42,759 bases of DNA, from positions 289,894-332,652 of the forward strand of contig NZ_JAFLEQ010000003.1 of NCBI RefSeq assembly GCF_017307055.1, in the 5' to 3' direction. This document shows positions 26,301-35,592 of the stretch, one piece after another. The translations under genes were made by a program, and so were the position numbers. How positions within the stretch are numbered: position 1 is the first letter of the stretch; every line of letters begins with the position of its first letter. The notes beneath the pieces are model-generated. The model worked only from the letters and a program-made list of their open reading frames with translations. It had not been told where the DNA came from and made no database searches. Origin of the DNA: Corynebacterium mendelii. GTDB lineage: Bacteria; Actinomycetota; Actinomycetes; Mycobacteriales; Mycobacteriaceae.

Positions 26301-26302
26301 CA
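26284..26302. promoter_or_regulatory. DtxR-box-like operator overlapping the ECF promoter
   Basis: TCAGGTGAGCCTACACTCA matches 14 of 19 positions of TTAGGTTAGCCTAACCTAA and covers the spacer and -10 element, the usual place for repression. The core GGTxAGCCTA is intact and the right half weaker. I find no thiamine-pyrophosphate riboswitch signature in the leader. Confidence 0.5.
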
Positions 26303-26339
26303 ACCGAGGATTGTTTTCGTTAGTCAAGGAAAGAGGTAC

Positions 26340-27026
26340 GTGTCCGTGACCCACACCAACCCCGCCCCAGTCACCTCATCGGCCCCGGGAGGCGGCCCGG
26401 GGAAAAAGGAAAAAACGCTTCACACCTCGAGCCGCTCGGGGATCAAGGATTCGGTGCTGGGCACACGTAATCTGCTGGTCACCGCCGCCCTGGGTGTGGT
26501 GGGCTGCCTGTTTGTCATTCCGCTGAGCTACCTGTTCGGCCCCGGGGTGTTGAACCCGACCCTGTTCGTCTGGCTCAACTGCGCCTTTATGGGGGTGTGG
26601 TTGATTCCCTACCTGCTTCCGGCGGTGATTGTGCGCCGCCCGGGAGCGATGATCATCGCAGGTTTCATTATGGGTGTGATCTCCGCCTTCACCACCCCCA
26701 GCGGCCCCGGGGCGCTGGCGGGCAATGTTTTGGGCGCGGTGTTTGTCGGCATTGCCATGGCTGTGACCCTCTACCGCTTCTGGTCGACGCTGATGTTCAT
26801 GATCTGTGGCGCGGTTTTCGGGGCGTTGAATGTGGTGATGATGGCCGCCAGTATGCTGCCGGATCCGACGGCGGTGAAAATCGCCGGCATGTTTGTGGTG
26901 GCTGTTGCCTCCACCTCGGTGGGTGTGCTGCTGACCCAGCTGCTGAAAAAAGCCGTCAATAAAGCAGGGGTGGCGGTCAACAACGATCCGGCGTGGGCGG
27001 CAAGCGCCGCACAGACGAAGAAGTAG
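26340..27026 (+). CDS. ECF transporter S component, YkoE-like
   Basis: After about 35 hydrophilic residues this 228-aa protein has six hydrophobic helices (TAALGVVGCLFVIPLSYLFG; LIPYLLPAVIVRRPGAMIIAG and others). The xxRRPGAxxxA segment and overall length recall YkoE, the substrate-binding membrane subunit proposed for hydroxymethylpyrimidine import. AAGGAAAGAGG at 26326-26336 precedes GTG 26340; GTG 26346 is an alternative. The next gene, 2 nt downstream, encodes the energizing ATPase-T fusion. The DtxR-like promoter site makes an iron- or heme-related substrate an alternative to a thiamine precursor. Confidence 0.75.
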   Translation: MSVTHTNPAPVTSSAPGGGPGKKEKTLHTSSRSGIKDSVLGTRNLLVTAALGVVGCLFVIPLSYLFGPGVLNPTLFVWLNCAFMGVWLIPYLLPAVIVRRPGAMIIAGFIMGVISAFTTPSGPGALAGNVLGAVFVGIAMAVTLYRFWSTLMFMICGAVFGALNVVMMAASMLPDPTAVKIAGMFVVAVASTSVGVLLTQLLKKAVNKAGVAVNNDPAWAASAAQTKK

Positions 27027-27028
27027 CC

Positions 27029-29362
27029 GTGGCAGCGCACAGCACTGTCCCGCTGCTGGAAGCCGAGGATGTGTCCGTGCAGTATTCCGGCAGCCAGGCA
27101 TGGGTGCTTGAGGGGGTCAGCCTGACCCAGTTGTCCGGACAGGTGACCGCCATTGTCGGTCCGTCCGGATGCGGCAAATCGTCACTGATCCACACCTTGT
27201 GCGGTTTGATACCCCATTCGCTGCCGGCCGCGTATGCCGGACATGTTCTGCTTCACGGCACCGAAATAGCCGATGCCCCGGCGGCTGATATTGCCACCAC
27301 GGTTGCGTATGTGGGGCAAAACCCCGACAGCACGGTGGTGATGCCGCAGGTCGGGCGGGAGGTGTGTTTCGCCCTGCAGAATCTGTGCCTTCCACCGCGG
27401 GAAGTGGTCTCCAGGGCGCGGTGGGCGCTGGAGCAGGTGGGGCTTGACCACCACTGGGATGACCATCCCTGGAAGCTGTCCGGCGGGCAGCGGCAACGGC
27501 TCGCCTTGGCCTGTGCGCTGGCGGTGAAACCGGATCTGCTGATTCTCGACGAACCAACGTCGATGATCGACGCGACCGGCACGGCCTCGTTCTACCGGTT
27601 GATTGAACCGCTGAAACACCAGGGCATGGCGGTGGTGGTTATCGACCATGACCTGGATCCCCTGCTCGACTGGGTCGACCGTGTCATCGCCCTTGACAGT
27701 GATGGTGCGGTGATCGCCGAAGGCAGCGTGCGGGAGGTGTATCTGGGTCATCGGGGCACGCTTGTCCGCTCGGGGGTGTGGATTCCCCGTGCGGTGCGCG
27801 GCTTGGGAGATCATCCCGCACCCGATGCCGCGGTGACCTGCCGGCAGGCCGGAATCAGCCTGCCGGACCTGTCTGACTGGTGTGGGGCCGATGAGGTGGT
27901 CTGCCACCGCAAAAAACCCGACGGCACCTGGCAGCGGGAGCAAGCACCCGCCCCCGCACACCGAAACAACGGTCAGCTTGTTCTGGACAGCTTCGCTGTT
28001 TCCGGCCGGTGCCCGGCTGTCACCGCCAGCTTTTCACCGGGTGAGGTCATCGCCGTCATCGGCCCCAACGGGGCGGGGAAAACCACCCTGTTGGCGGGCC
28101 TGGCGGGACTGGTGCCCAAAAAGAAAACCAGCGGCACAGCAACCCTGTCCGGTATCGACGTCACCGACAGGGCGCACCGCGCCGGATACGTCTACCAGAA
28201 TCCCGAACACCAGTACGTCACCGTCACGGTGGAAAAGGAAATCGCCTTCGGAGGCACCCCGGATACCCGCACCAGCGAGATTGTCGAGCACTTCCATTTG
28301 GAAGCGGTCAAAGACCACCACCCGCTGACCCTGTCGGGCGGACAGTCCCGGCGGCTGTCGGTGGCCACCATGGCCGCCCACCCGTCGACCCTGGTGTGTC
28401 TGGACGAACCGACCTACGGGCAGGATTGGGCCAACACCGTCGAGCTGGAAAGCTTCATCCGGCAGTTGGCGGGGGAGGGCAAAATCATTGTGCTGGCCAC
28501 CCACGACCTGGAGCTAGCCGCCCGGCTGGCCGACAGGATCATCGCCCTCCCGGGAGTCGAGCATCCCGCTGCGGCGCCGGATACCACCCGGGTCGACGGA
28601 AGCGTTGCCGCTGACAGCGATGTCGGGGATGATGTGCGGCTGGAAGACCCACCGCGCGGTTTCATGCAGAAACTCCACCCGCTGGCCCTGGCGATCGCCA
28701 TCCTTCCCCTGCTGGTACTGGTGGTGGGGCCGAAAGATTACCGGACCAATCTCGCCATCGTCATCGTGTGCGCGGCAGCCATCGCGGTCAGCCGCGCCAG
28801 TGCCAGGAAAATCACCGGCTCGATTGCGTTGCTGGGCCTGGTGGTGCTGGTGTTGAGCACCCTCGGGCAGTACAACTCCGAAGCGGTGCCTTTCCTCATC
28901 CCCGATGATGGGCGCAGCACTTCCTTCGGTGTCATGGCCGCGGCCCTGGTGGGGCTGTTCATCGCCTCCGGGATAGCGGTCAACCCCTATGGGCTGATTC
29001 GGGAGGTCACCCGGATTTTCCATCTGCCGTACCGGATCGGTATGGCCGGTATCGCGGCCCTGGTGTTTACCACCAGACTCGGCCAGGAGTTCACCACTTT
29101 GCAGCAGGCGCGCAGACTCCGGGGAGTGGGAGAAAAAGCAGGCGTATTCGCCCCGGCAGTGCGCTGGATATCGTCTGCCGTGCCGTTGGTCATCAGTGCG
29201 ATACGCCACGCTGAACGCGTTTCGTTGTCGATGGATGCGCGCGCGTTCGGCGCCTACCCCACCCGCACGGAGCTGGTCCGGGAGCATTGGCGTGCCACAG
29301 ACACCGTGGTGGTTGCCGTTATCTGGTTGGCGGCCGCGGCAGCCTGGATGGCGGTGGTGTGA
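27029..29362 (+). CDS. ECF transporter energizing module: ATPase-ATPase-T fusion (777 aa)
   Basis: One polypeptide carries all energizing parts of an ECF importer. ATPase 1 (about 1-240) has Walker A GPSGCGKSS (44-52), LSGGQRQR and LLILDEPTSMID. ATPase 2 (about 310-515) has Walker A GPNGAGKTT (345-353), the variant signature LSGGQSRR and CLDEPTYGQD. From about 540 follows an EcfT-like membrane part with the two coupling motifs, ARRLRGVG and MDARAFG. I start at GTG 27029, 2 nt after the S-component stop; the longer frame from 26993 would overlap it by 34 nt. Such YkoD-YkoC-type fusions occur in actinobacteria. Confidence 0.85.
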   Translation: MAAHSTVPLLEAEDVSVQYSGSQAWVLEGVSLTQLSGQVTAIVGPSGCGKSSLIHTLCGLIPHSLPAAYAGHVLLHGTEIADAPAADIATTVAYVGQNPDSTVVMPQVGREVCFALQNLCLPPREVVSRARWALEQVGLDHHWDDHPWKLSGGQRQRLALACALAVKPDLLILDEPTSMIDATGTASFYRLIEPLKHQGMAVVVIDHDLDPLLDWVDRVIALDSDGAVIAEGSVREVYLGHRGTLVRSGVWIPRAVRGLGDHPAPDAAVTCRQAGISLPDLSDWCGADEVVCHRKKPDGTWQREQAPAPAHRNNGQLVLDSFAVSGRCPAVTASFSPGEVIAVIGPNGAGKTTLLAGLAGLVPKKKTSGTATLSGIDVTDRAHRAGYVYQNPEHQYVTVTVEKEIAFGGTPDTRTSEIVEHFHLEAVKDHHPLTLSGGQSRRLSVATMAAHPSTLVCLDEPTYGQDWANTVELESFIRQLAGEGKIIVLATHDLELAARLADRIIALPGVEHPAAAPDTTRVDGSVAADSDVGDDVRLEDPPRGFMQKLHPLALAIAILPLLVLVVGPKDYRTNLAIVIVCAAAIAVSRASARKITGSIALLGLVVLVLSTLGQYNSEAVPFLIPDDGRSTSFGVMAAALVGLFIASGIAVNPYGLIREVTRIFHLPYRIGMAGIAALVFTTRLGQEFTTLQQARRLRGVGEKAGVFAPAVRWISSAVPLVISAIRHAERVSLSMDARAFGAYPTRTELVREHWRATDTVVVAVIWLAAAAAWMAVV

Positions 29363-29403
29363 CAAGACCCGCCGCCACTGGCAGGTGAACTGTCTTGGTC
29401 CGG

Positions 29404-30153
29404 CTAGCGCTGCACAATCATCGTCAAAGCAGTCGGGGAGGACACCTCAACCATGGTGTCGGCGTCTTCGATGACTGCTGCGATATCGTCTATTGTTTCC
29501 GGTTCACCCTCGGCCAGCGCCAGCTTTCTGGCGGCGACACCCTTGTAGTGCTTGTTGTGGTGGCTGACCACCTTGCGGGAGCCGTCCGGCTGCACTGATT
29601 CCACCCGCACATCGATGGCCCCCGTGGCGGGACCCAGGTTGCGGTAGGCCCCGGAGCGCATATCCACGACGGGTCCTTCCTCGGCCACCAGCCGGTCGAT
29701 GACGGCGGTCAATGTTGTCGCCCAGCGGGCTTTCATTGTCGGTGGTGTCGGATACCCGGCGCCGGGGATTTTCGACCCGCCCGACAACCGGTAGCGGGGG
29801 ATCATGTCACCGGCGCGCACCACCCCGAACAATGCCGACCCCACAGCCAATCTGGCGCGGGCGGTGTCAGTGAGACTGGCGGCATCCAGCGCGTCGTAAA
29901 GCACCCCGGTATAGCGTTCGATTGCCGGGCAGGTGGGGGCATCGGGAATGTTGTGGTTGGCTTCCACCTCGGCCGTCATCTTGTCCGACAGTTTGAGTGC
30001 CTGCTGCATGGCCGACGGTTCCAGGGCCAGCAGATCGGCGAGAATGGATTTTCTGGTGGGGTTCAATTCCGGAAACGACAGCGACTGCCAATCGATCGGG
30101 GCGCCGGAGCCGCCGGCCGCTTTGGTCTCTGAGGGGGGAAGCACAATGAGCAT
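29404..30153 (-). CDS. yaaA: YaaA family peroxide-stress protein (DUF328)
   Basis: The 249-aa protein has the family's N-terminal MLIVLPPSETK, followed by YTGVLYDALD and FGVVRAGDMIPRYRLSGG, and later VVDMRSGAYRNLGP and VVSHHNKHYKG. YaaA lowers intracellular free iron during hydrogen peroxide stress in Escherichia coli and binds DNA; the role here is inferred. I start at the ATG at 30153 where family similarity begins, not at the upstream in-frame 30246. No ribosome site is visible, so the mRNA may be leaderless. It is divergent from proS and convergent with the ECF operon 41 nt away. Confidence 0.9.
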   Translation of the reverse strand: MLIVLPPSETKAAGGSGAPIDWQSLSFPELNPTRKSILADLLALEPSAMQQALKLSDKMTAEVEANHNIPDAPTCPAIERYTGVLYDALDAASLTDTARARLAVGSALFGVVRAGDMIPRYRLSGGSKIPGAGYPTPPTMKARWATTLTAVIDRLVAEEGPVVDMRSGAYRNLGPATGAIDVRVESVQPDGSRKVVSHHNKHYKGVAARKLALAEGEPETIDDIAAVIEDADTMVEVSSPTALTMIVQR

Positions 30154-30235
30154 GGGATACAAGGTTAATCGACCGGTGGCTGTGATGCGGTGCCGGTAAC
30201 AGTTGGCTGACACAAGCTGGACCACGGCACGCGGG

Positions 30236-30241
30236 TATATT
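30236..30241 (+). promoter_or_regulatory. -10 element of proS, suggesting a leaderless transcript
   Basis: TATATT ends 7 nt before the proS ATG at 30249, so transcription should begin at or next to the start codon. No ribosome site is present. I see no good -35. Confidence 0.5.
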
Positions 30242-30248
30242 GACACCC

Positions 30249-32018
30249 ATGATTACCCGCATGTCCGAAATGTTCCTGCGCACCCTGCGCGATGACCCGG
30301 CCGACGCTGAAGTCGCCAGCCACAAACTTCTTGTCCGGGCCGGCTACGTCCGGCGCACCGCCCCCGGCATCTACACCTGGCTGCCGCTGGGGCTGAAGGT
30401 TTTGCGCAACATCGAAAAAGTGGTCCGCGAGGAAATGGAGGCCATCGGCGCCCAGGAGATTTGCCTGCCCGCCCTGCTTCCCCGCGAACCCTACGAGCAG
30501 TCGAACCGGTGGGACGAATACGGCGATCTTCTGTTCAAACTCAAAGACCGCAAGGGCAACGACTGTCTGCTCGGCCCCACCCACGAGGAAATGTTCACCC
30601 TCCTGGTCAAGGACATGTACAACTCGTACAAGGATCTGCCGCTGGTGCTGTTTCAGATCCAGACCAAATACCGTGACGAAGAACGCCCCCGGGCCGGTAT
30701 TTTGCGCGGCCGCGAGTTCATCATGAAGGATTCCTACTCCTTTGACATGGCTGACTCCGGGCTGGATGACGCCTACGACAAACACCGCCGGGCCTACCAG
30801 AAGATTTTCAACCGCCTGGGTGTCAACTACGCGATCTGCAAAGCCATGGCCGGCGCCATGGGCGGATCCCGCTCCGAGGAATTCCTGGCTGTCTCGCCGG
30901 CCGGTGAAGACACATTCGTCATGTCCACCGACGGCCAGTTCGCCGCCAACGCGGAAGCCGTGGTCACCGAGCCCGGCACACCCCGGCCCATTGAAGGCCA
31001 GCCGGAGGCGGAGGTCCGCGAAACCCCGGACTGCACCACCATTGAGGCACTGGTGGACTGGGCCGGGCGCGAGGATGTGACCATCAACGGCCACAAGGTC
31101 ACCGCCGCCGACACCTTAAAGTGCATTGTCCTGAAAGTCACCTACCCGGGGGAGAAGAAAAAAACCGAGCTGGTCGGGGTGCTGGTGCCCGGTGACCGGG
31201 AAGTCGATTTCAAACGTCTGGAAGCCGCCCTGGAACCGGCGGTGGCGGAGATGGCCGAGGACAAAGACTTCAAAGCACACGATTTCCTGGTCAAAGGCTA
31301 TGTTGGCCCGGATGCGTTCACCAAAAACGGGCTGAAGGTCTACGCCGATCCGCGGGTGGTTGACGGCACCTGCTGGATCACCGGCGCCAACAAGCCCGGC
31401 CACCATGCGGTCAATATGGTCTGCGGCAGGGATTTCACCCCGGACGGTGTCATCGAGGCCGCCGAAATCAAGGAAGGCGACACCGCCCCCGACGGCCATG
31501 GCACGCTGACACTCAAACGTGGCATCGAAATCGGCCACATCTTCCAGCTGGGCCGGAAATACTCCGAAGCCATGGAACTGAAGATTCTCGACGAAAGCGG
31601 CAAACTGGCCACGCCGACCATGGGATCCTACGGCATCGGTGTCTCCCGCCTGGTCGGTGTCATCGCCGAACAGACCCTGGACGACAAGGGACTGAACTGG
31701 CCGGTTGCCGTCGCCCCCTTTACGGTGCATGTTGTCATCGCCAACAAAGATGATGCAGCCCGGCAGGCCGCCGAAGAGCTGGCCGCCGACCTGTCGGCGG
31801 CAGGGCTTGATGTGCTGCTCGATGACCGGCCGAAAGTCAGCCCCGGGGTGAAGTTCAAGGATTCCGAACTGCTGGGCATGCCGTTTGTGGTGGTGGTCGG
31901 CCGCGGTTTCGCCGACGGCACAGTGGAATTGCGTCGCCGCGGCGGCGAGCAGTCGGAGATCGACTACACCGCGGCAGTCGACACCATCACCGCGGCCGTC
32001 CGGAAAGCCCGCAGCTAG
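30249..32018 (+). CDS. proS: Prolyl-tRNA synthetase, bacterial type
   Basis: This class II synthetase charges tRNA-Pro with proline in the cytoplasm. The start [14 protein letters not shown] is the typical N-terminus; motif 2 is [18 protein letters not shown] followed by MKDSYSFD, and motif 3 is GSYGIGVSR. The long insertion between motifs 2 and 3 (about residues 225-405) is the editing domain of bacterial-type ProRS, and a C-terminal anticodon-binding domain follows. The length of 589 aa is normal. ATG 30249 is chosen over TTG 30240 and ATG 30261 by family similarity. Confidence 0.97.
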   Translation: MITRMSEMFLRTLRDDPADAEVASHKLLVRAGYVRRTAPGIYTWLPLGLKVLRNIEKVVREEMEAIGAQEICLPALLPREPYEQSNRWDEYGDLLFKLKDRKGNDCLLGPTHEEMFTLLVKDMYNSYKDLPLVLFQIQTKYRDEERPRAGILRGREFIMKDSYSFDMADSGLDDAYDKHRRAYQKIFNRLGVNYAICKAMAGAMGGSRSEEFLAVSPAGEDTFVMSTDGQFAANAEAVVTEPGTPRPIEGQPEAEVRETPDCTTIEALVDWAGREDVTINGHKVTAADTLKCIVLKVTYPGEKKKTELVGVLVPGDREVDFKRLEAALEPAVAEMAEDKDFKAHDFLVKGYVGPDAFTKNGLKVYADPRVVDGTCWITGANKPGHHAVNMVCGRDFTPDGVIEAAEIKEGDTAPDGHGTLTLKRGIEIGHIFQLGRKYSEAMELKILDESGKLATPTMGSYGIGVSRLVGVIAEQTLDDKGLNWPVAVAPFTVHVVIANKDDAARQAAEELAADLSAAGLDVLLDDRPKVSPGVKFKDSELLGMPFVVVVGRGFADGTVELRRRGGEQSEIDYTAAVDTITAAVRKARS

Positions 32019-32073
32019 GTGAGTTTTTAACCCCCGGTCAAGCACCTGTCTGACAAGTCACCTTGGGTGGATG

Positions 32074-32103
32074 GGTGCCGGTGTTCCCGCGACCACCGGC
32101 GCC
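32074..32103 (+). terminator. Hairpin downstream of proS
   Basis: GGTGCCGGTG (32074-32083) pairs with CACCGGCGCC (32094-32103), 10 bp with one G-U pair and a 10-nt loop, 55 nt after the proS stop. The rest of 32019-32351 has no gene; TTGTCT (32146) with TATTGT (32167) at 15-nt spacing is only a weak promoter candidate for the kinase gene. Confidence 0.5.
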
Positions 32104-32351
32104 TGTCATCTGAGGTGGCTTTTCCGGTTCCAGGCAAAAGTGAAGTTGTCTGATCAATTCGTGGCATATTGTCGCGCAGACTGCTACATTCAACAGTGTG
32201 CGCCCCGTCCGCCGTGCCCGGGTGGGGGTGGGCGGACACCCCGGAAACACCCGGCTGTCCGGTGGCGGTGGGAAAACCGTTGCCGGTGGGGAAACCGGTA
32301 TTTTTGAAAAAACTCAACCAACGTGTGTCACAACAGACAGGGGAGTGGGAA

Positions 32352-33296
32352 ATGACAGTGGAGCGTGCGTGCATGCTGGCGGTGGATCTCGGGGGAACCA
32401 AGATCGCCGGAGGATACATCGACCCCGAACAACCCACGGTTGTCCACGGCCGCACCCAGCAGCCCACGCTGGCCATGGACGGCCCGGCAACGGTGATCGA
32501 ACAGTTGTCGAAGGTGCTCGCCGAGCTGATTGCCTCAGCCGAACAAGCCGGTTACACGCCTGCAGCCGTCGGCCTGGGATCTCCCGGGGTGATCAATCCC
32601 GATACCGGCATGGTGGTCAATGTGGGGCAAACCATGCCCGGCTGGGCGGGAACCAATGTCAAAGCGGCGATGACCACAATCACCGGCCTGCCCGCGGCGG
32701 TGCACAACGATGTCAGGGTCATGGGCCTGGGGGAAGCCGTCTACGGGGCGGGAAAGGGCTTTGCCGATGTGCTGTTTGTCTCCATCGGAACCGGAATCGG
32801 CGGGGCAGTGGTGCGTAACGGTGCACTCGATCCCTCCCCGCACCACTCCCGCGGGGAGATCGCCTACCTGGCGTGCCCCCAGCCGGAAGGTAACTGCGAC
32901 ATCATCGAAAACGCCGGATCCGGGCCCGCCCTGGCCAAACGCTACCGCCAGCGGAAAGGCATCACCGATCCGTCAGTCGATCTGCGGGAAGTGATGCGCC
33001 GCTGGTATGACGGGGACCAGACCGCCAAAGACGTCATCGCGGAGTCGATGGAATGCACCGGCCGCGGCCTGGCCGGATACGTCAACGCACTGGATGTGTC
33101 CGCGGTCGTCATCGGCGGCGGGGTGGCCACCATCGGGGAACCGATCATCGCTCCGCTGGAAAAAGCATTCCGGGCCGATCTGCTCGACGGCATGGACGAC
33201 ATGGTTGTCACCACCACCGAATTCGGAACCGACGCCCCGCTGATCGGTGCCGCTTGCCTGGCCGGGACCGCGCTGGAACACACATCACCGAAATAA
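32352..33296 (+). CDS. ROK family sugar kinase, probably for an amino sugar
   Basis: The start at ATG 32352 is supported by GGGGAG at 32340-32345. The 314-aa protein has the ATP-binding DLGGTKIAGG (12-21), VGLGSPGVIN, VHNDVR with the catalytic Asp, and SIGTGIGGAVV. The ROK zinc motif CxCGxxGC is degenerate: Cys175 and Cys182 remain (ACPQPEGNC), but the middle Cys and the Gly pattern are lost. The neighbour nagB suggests N-acetylglucosamine or N-acetylmannosamine as substrate; glucose is an alternative. A strong hairpin follows the stop. Confidence 0.82.
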   Translation: MTVERACMLAVDLGGTKIAGGYIDPEQPTVVHGRTQQPTLAMDGPATVIEQLSKVLAELIASAEQAGYTPAAVGLGSPGVINPDTGMVVNVGQTMPGWAGTNVKAAMTTITGLPAAVHNDVRVMGLGEAVYGAGKGFADVLFVSIGTGIGGAVVRNGALDPSPHHSRGEIAYLACPQPEGNCDIIENAGSGPALAKRYRQRKGITDPSVDLREVMRRWYDGDQTAKDVIAESMECTGRGLAGYVNALDVSAVVIGGGVATIGEPIIAPLEKAFRADLLDGMDDMVVTTTEFGTDAPLIGAACLAGTALEHTSPK

Positions 33297-33299
33297 TCC

Positions 33300-33329
33300 G
33301 GCCTGCGGTGGCCCCGTCCACCGCAGGCC
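33300..33329 (+). terminator. Strong hairpin 4 nt after the ROK kinase gene
   Basis: GGCCTGCGGTGG-CCCCGT-CCACCGCAGGCC is a perfect 12-bp stem with a 6-nt loop. No U tract follows. If it terminates, nagB needs its own promoter in the 177-nt gap; I see none that is clear. Confidence 0.65.
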
Positions 33330-33473
33330 CGGGCCACCGTCCGGGCCGGATGACCGCACCTGCTCACCGTGACAACCACATAACAGACCCTGTCCCGGGG
33401 GTTGGACACCGACCACGGCACAGCACCCGGGCGTGACAGACATACTCACCACAGAAAGGACACTGACCCGACG

Positions 33474-34253
33474 ATGGAGGTCATTATCCGTGACACAGCC
33501 GAAGACGTGGGCACACTTGCCGCCGATGTTTTCGAAAGCCACATCAAAAAAGGACACACCCTGGGGCTTGCCACCGGCTCGACACCGCTGGCACTCTACA
33601 ACGAACTGATCCGCCGGCACCGCGAGTCCGGGCTGTCATTCGCCGGGTGCACCGCGTTCCTACTCGATGAATACGTCGGACTGCCGCGCACCCACGAGCA
33701 GTCCTACTACCGCTTCATCCGCGATAACTTCACCTCGAAAATCGACATCGACGACGACAAGGTGTTCTCCCCGGACGGTCTGGCCGATAATCCGACCGAC
33801 GCCGGCATCGCCTACGACTCAATGATCAACGAGGCCGGCGGGGTGGACATTCAGCTGCTGGGCATCGGCACCGACGGGCATATCGGATTCAACGAACCGG
33901 GTTCCTCACTGACGTCGCGCACCCGGTTGAAGACCCTGCACCCGCAGACCATCGCCGATAATGCCCGGTTTTTCGACGGCGACGAATCAAAGGTGCCGCA
34001 CCATGTGCTCACCCAGGGGCTGGGCACCATCAGCGAAGCCCGGCACCTGCTGCTTCTTGCCACCGGTGAAGGCAAAGCCGATGCCGTGGCCATGACGGTC
34101 GAAGGCCCGGTCGCAGCCGTGTGCCCGGCCAGTGTGCTGCAGTTCCACCAGCATGCCACCGTCATCTGTGATGAGGCGGCGGCCAGCAAACTCAAGCTGA
34201 CCAAGTACTACCGCTACGCCTACGACAACAAACCGGACTGGCAGGAGATTTAG
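33474..34253 (+). CDS. nagB: Glucosamine-6-phosphate deaminase
   Basis: NagB converts glucosamine 6-phosphate to fructose 6-phosphate and ammonia, feeding amino sugars into glycolysis. Family motifs are LATGSTP (32-38), DEYVGL (65-70) with the catalytic Asp, and [13 protein letters not shown] (130-142) with the catalytic His. The length of 259 aa is usual. The start ATG 33474 is the family start ([13 protein letters not shown]); AAAGGA at 33455-33460 is a rather distant ribosome site. NagA is not in the window. Confidence 0.96.
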   Translation: MEVIIRDTAEDVGTLAADVFESHIKKGHTLGLATGSTPLALYNELIRRHRESGLSFAGCTAFLLDEYVGLPRTHEQSYYRFIRDNFTSKIDIDDDKVFSPDGLADNPTDAGIAYDSMINEAGGVDIQLLGIGTDGHIGFNEPGSSLTSRTRLKTLHPQTIADNARFFDGDESKVPHHVLTQGLGTISEARHLLLLATGEGKADAVAMTVEGPVAAVCPASVLQFHQHATVICDEAAASKLKLTKYYRYAYDNKPDWQEI

Positions 34254-34516
34254 TCTTCCCGCCACCAGGTGGCAACGACCGGACCACGATGCTCCCGGGC
34301 GCTGGCAGCAGGAAAAACGGGGCGTTGTTCCCCTCCGCTGCCGCGGCCGGGAATTGTCGGTTGTAGCGGGGAAAAAGTCGAAGAACCTCCGCCCGGAAAC
34401 AACCGGACATTACCGTCGGTGTCCGCAAGCGGATCTGCTTTTTCGGCTCCCGTCAGCGATCGGGCGGGGCGTTGCGGTTGGCATACGTGGTGGGGCGGGT
34501 GCGGGCTGCGCGCACA

Positions 34517-34566
34517 CCGGCACCCCTTGTCCGGCCGTGTGTGACAGCGCGGAGAAGGGGTGCCGG
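34517..34566. terminator. 12-bp inverted repeat between convergent nagB and the iron-transport genes
   Basis: CCGGCACCCCTT (34517-34528) pairs perfectly with AAGGGGTGCCGG (34555-34566) around 26 nt. On the minus strand it lies 33 nt after the lipoprotein stop. The 34254-34599 gap has no gene I can support. Confidence 0.5.
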
Positions 34567-34599
34567 GCGTATGCCCTTGCGGCAGCCGCGGGGTGCCGA

Positions 34600-35472
34600 T
34601 TATCCCATCATCGGCAGCGGGGCTTCAGCCTCGGCCTTTTTCATGGCTGCTTCCGCGGTCGGGTCAGAAAACTGCTTGACCGGGTAGTCCTTGCAGTTGT
34701 CCGGGACCGTCATCGGATTCTCCCGCTTGTTTTCCTTGACGATGTCGAGGTTGTCCTGGGTGAGCTTCCACGGCATGACCACTGTCAGCGGTTTGAACCA
34801 GCCTTCGGCCGGAACACCGGTGATGTAGTCGCCGTGCAGGGAGTAGTTCTTCGGCGGGTAGACCGTCAGGGTCATGGTGTACTCGCCGGGGCCGGTGATG
34901 GTGTCGTTGACCAGGTTGGTGCCGTAGTGGGAGCCGTCGATGGCGTTCATTTCCATCATCATGCCGGCGGCGACTTGTTTGCCTTCCGGATCCTCCAGCT
35001 TGTAGAACATACGCAAATCAGCCGGGGTTTCATCCACTGACCAGCCCCAGTTCGTGCCGAATTCGTTGACCTTGGTGTCCACCTCCAGGTGCATCTGGGA
35101 ATCGGCGTAGGACGCCATGGTCATATCCGCATCCGGGTTGGGCAGCATCTCGCCGGGCTGGAAGTAGTGGATGGACACGTCGAAGGGGCCGAAGGAAGCC
35201 TCCGGACCCTGCTGCTCCTGCAGGCCGCATTCATCGGGGCGGGCGTTGACGCCGGCCGCCCCTTCGGGTGCGTCCTCGGCGGGCGCGGCCTTGTCGCTGG
35301 TGGTTTCCCCGGTCATCGTTGTATCGGCTTCGGTGGCCGGAGAAGAGGTTTGTGCTGCGGCAGTGGTCGTCGCGGATTCGGTGTCGCCGTTGTTTTCGGC
35401 GCAGGCGGAAAGCCCCACCAGAGCCATGGTGGAAGCGGCGGTCAGTGCGAGCACAGTGCGTTTGATGGTCAT
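34600..35472 (-). CDS. P19/Tp34-family iron-transport lipoprotein
   Basis: AGGAG just upstream fixes ATG 35472; the in-frame extension to 35580 is discarded. A lipoprotein signal ends in LSAC (21-24). A Thr/Ala/Glu-rich low-complexity linker (25-75) is followed by a P19-type domain (about 90-240): FDVSIHYFQPGEM, QMHLEVDTK (126-134) and DGSHYGTN (179-186) supply the Met, His and acidic residues that bind copper/iron in P19 and Tp34. It is the likely extracytoplasmic partner of the adjacent FTR1 permease, whose gene lies 120 nt upstream on the same strand. The C-terminal extension is specific to this protein. Confidence 0.88.
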   Translation of the reverse strand: MTIKRTVLALTAASTMALVGLSACAENNGDTESATTTAAAQTSSPATEADTTMTGETTSDKAAPAEDAPEGAAGVNARPDECGLQEQQGPEASFGPFDVSIHYFQPGEMLPNPDADMTMASYADSQMHLEVDTKVNEFGTNWGWSVDETPADLRMFYKLEDPEGKQVAAGMMMEMNAIDGSHYGTNLVNDTITGPGEYTMTLTVYPPKNYSLHGDYITGVPAEGWFKPLTVVMPWKLTQDNLDIVKENKRENPMTVPDNCKDYPVKQFSDPTAEAAMKKAEAEAPLPMMG

Positions 35473-35592
35473 GGAAGATATCTCCTTGTGTGTTTGTTTC
35501 TCGGATGTTTCCCGGCTGGGATGCACCGATGGTGTGTATGAAGTTATGGGGTCTGTGACTGAGAAGGCCGGTTGATCCACCGTTTGCCGGTA

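Noticed and set aside
26069..26339. TPP riboswitch before the YkoE-like gene
   Set aside because: The conserved CUGAGA and ACCUGA elements are not found in the leader by eye.
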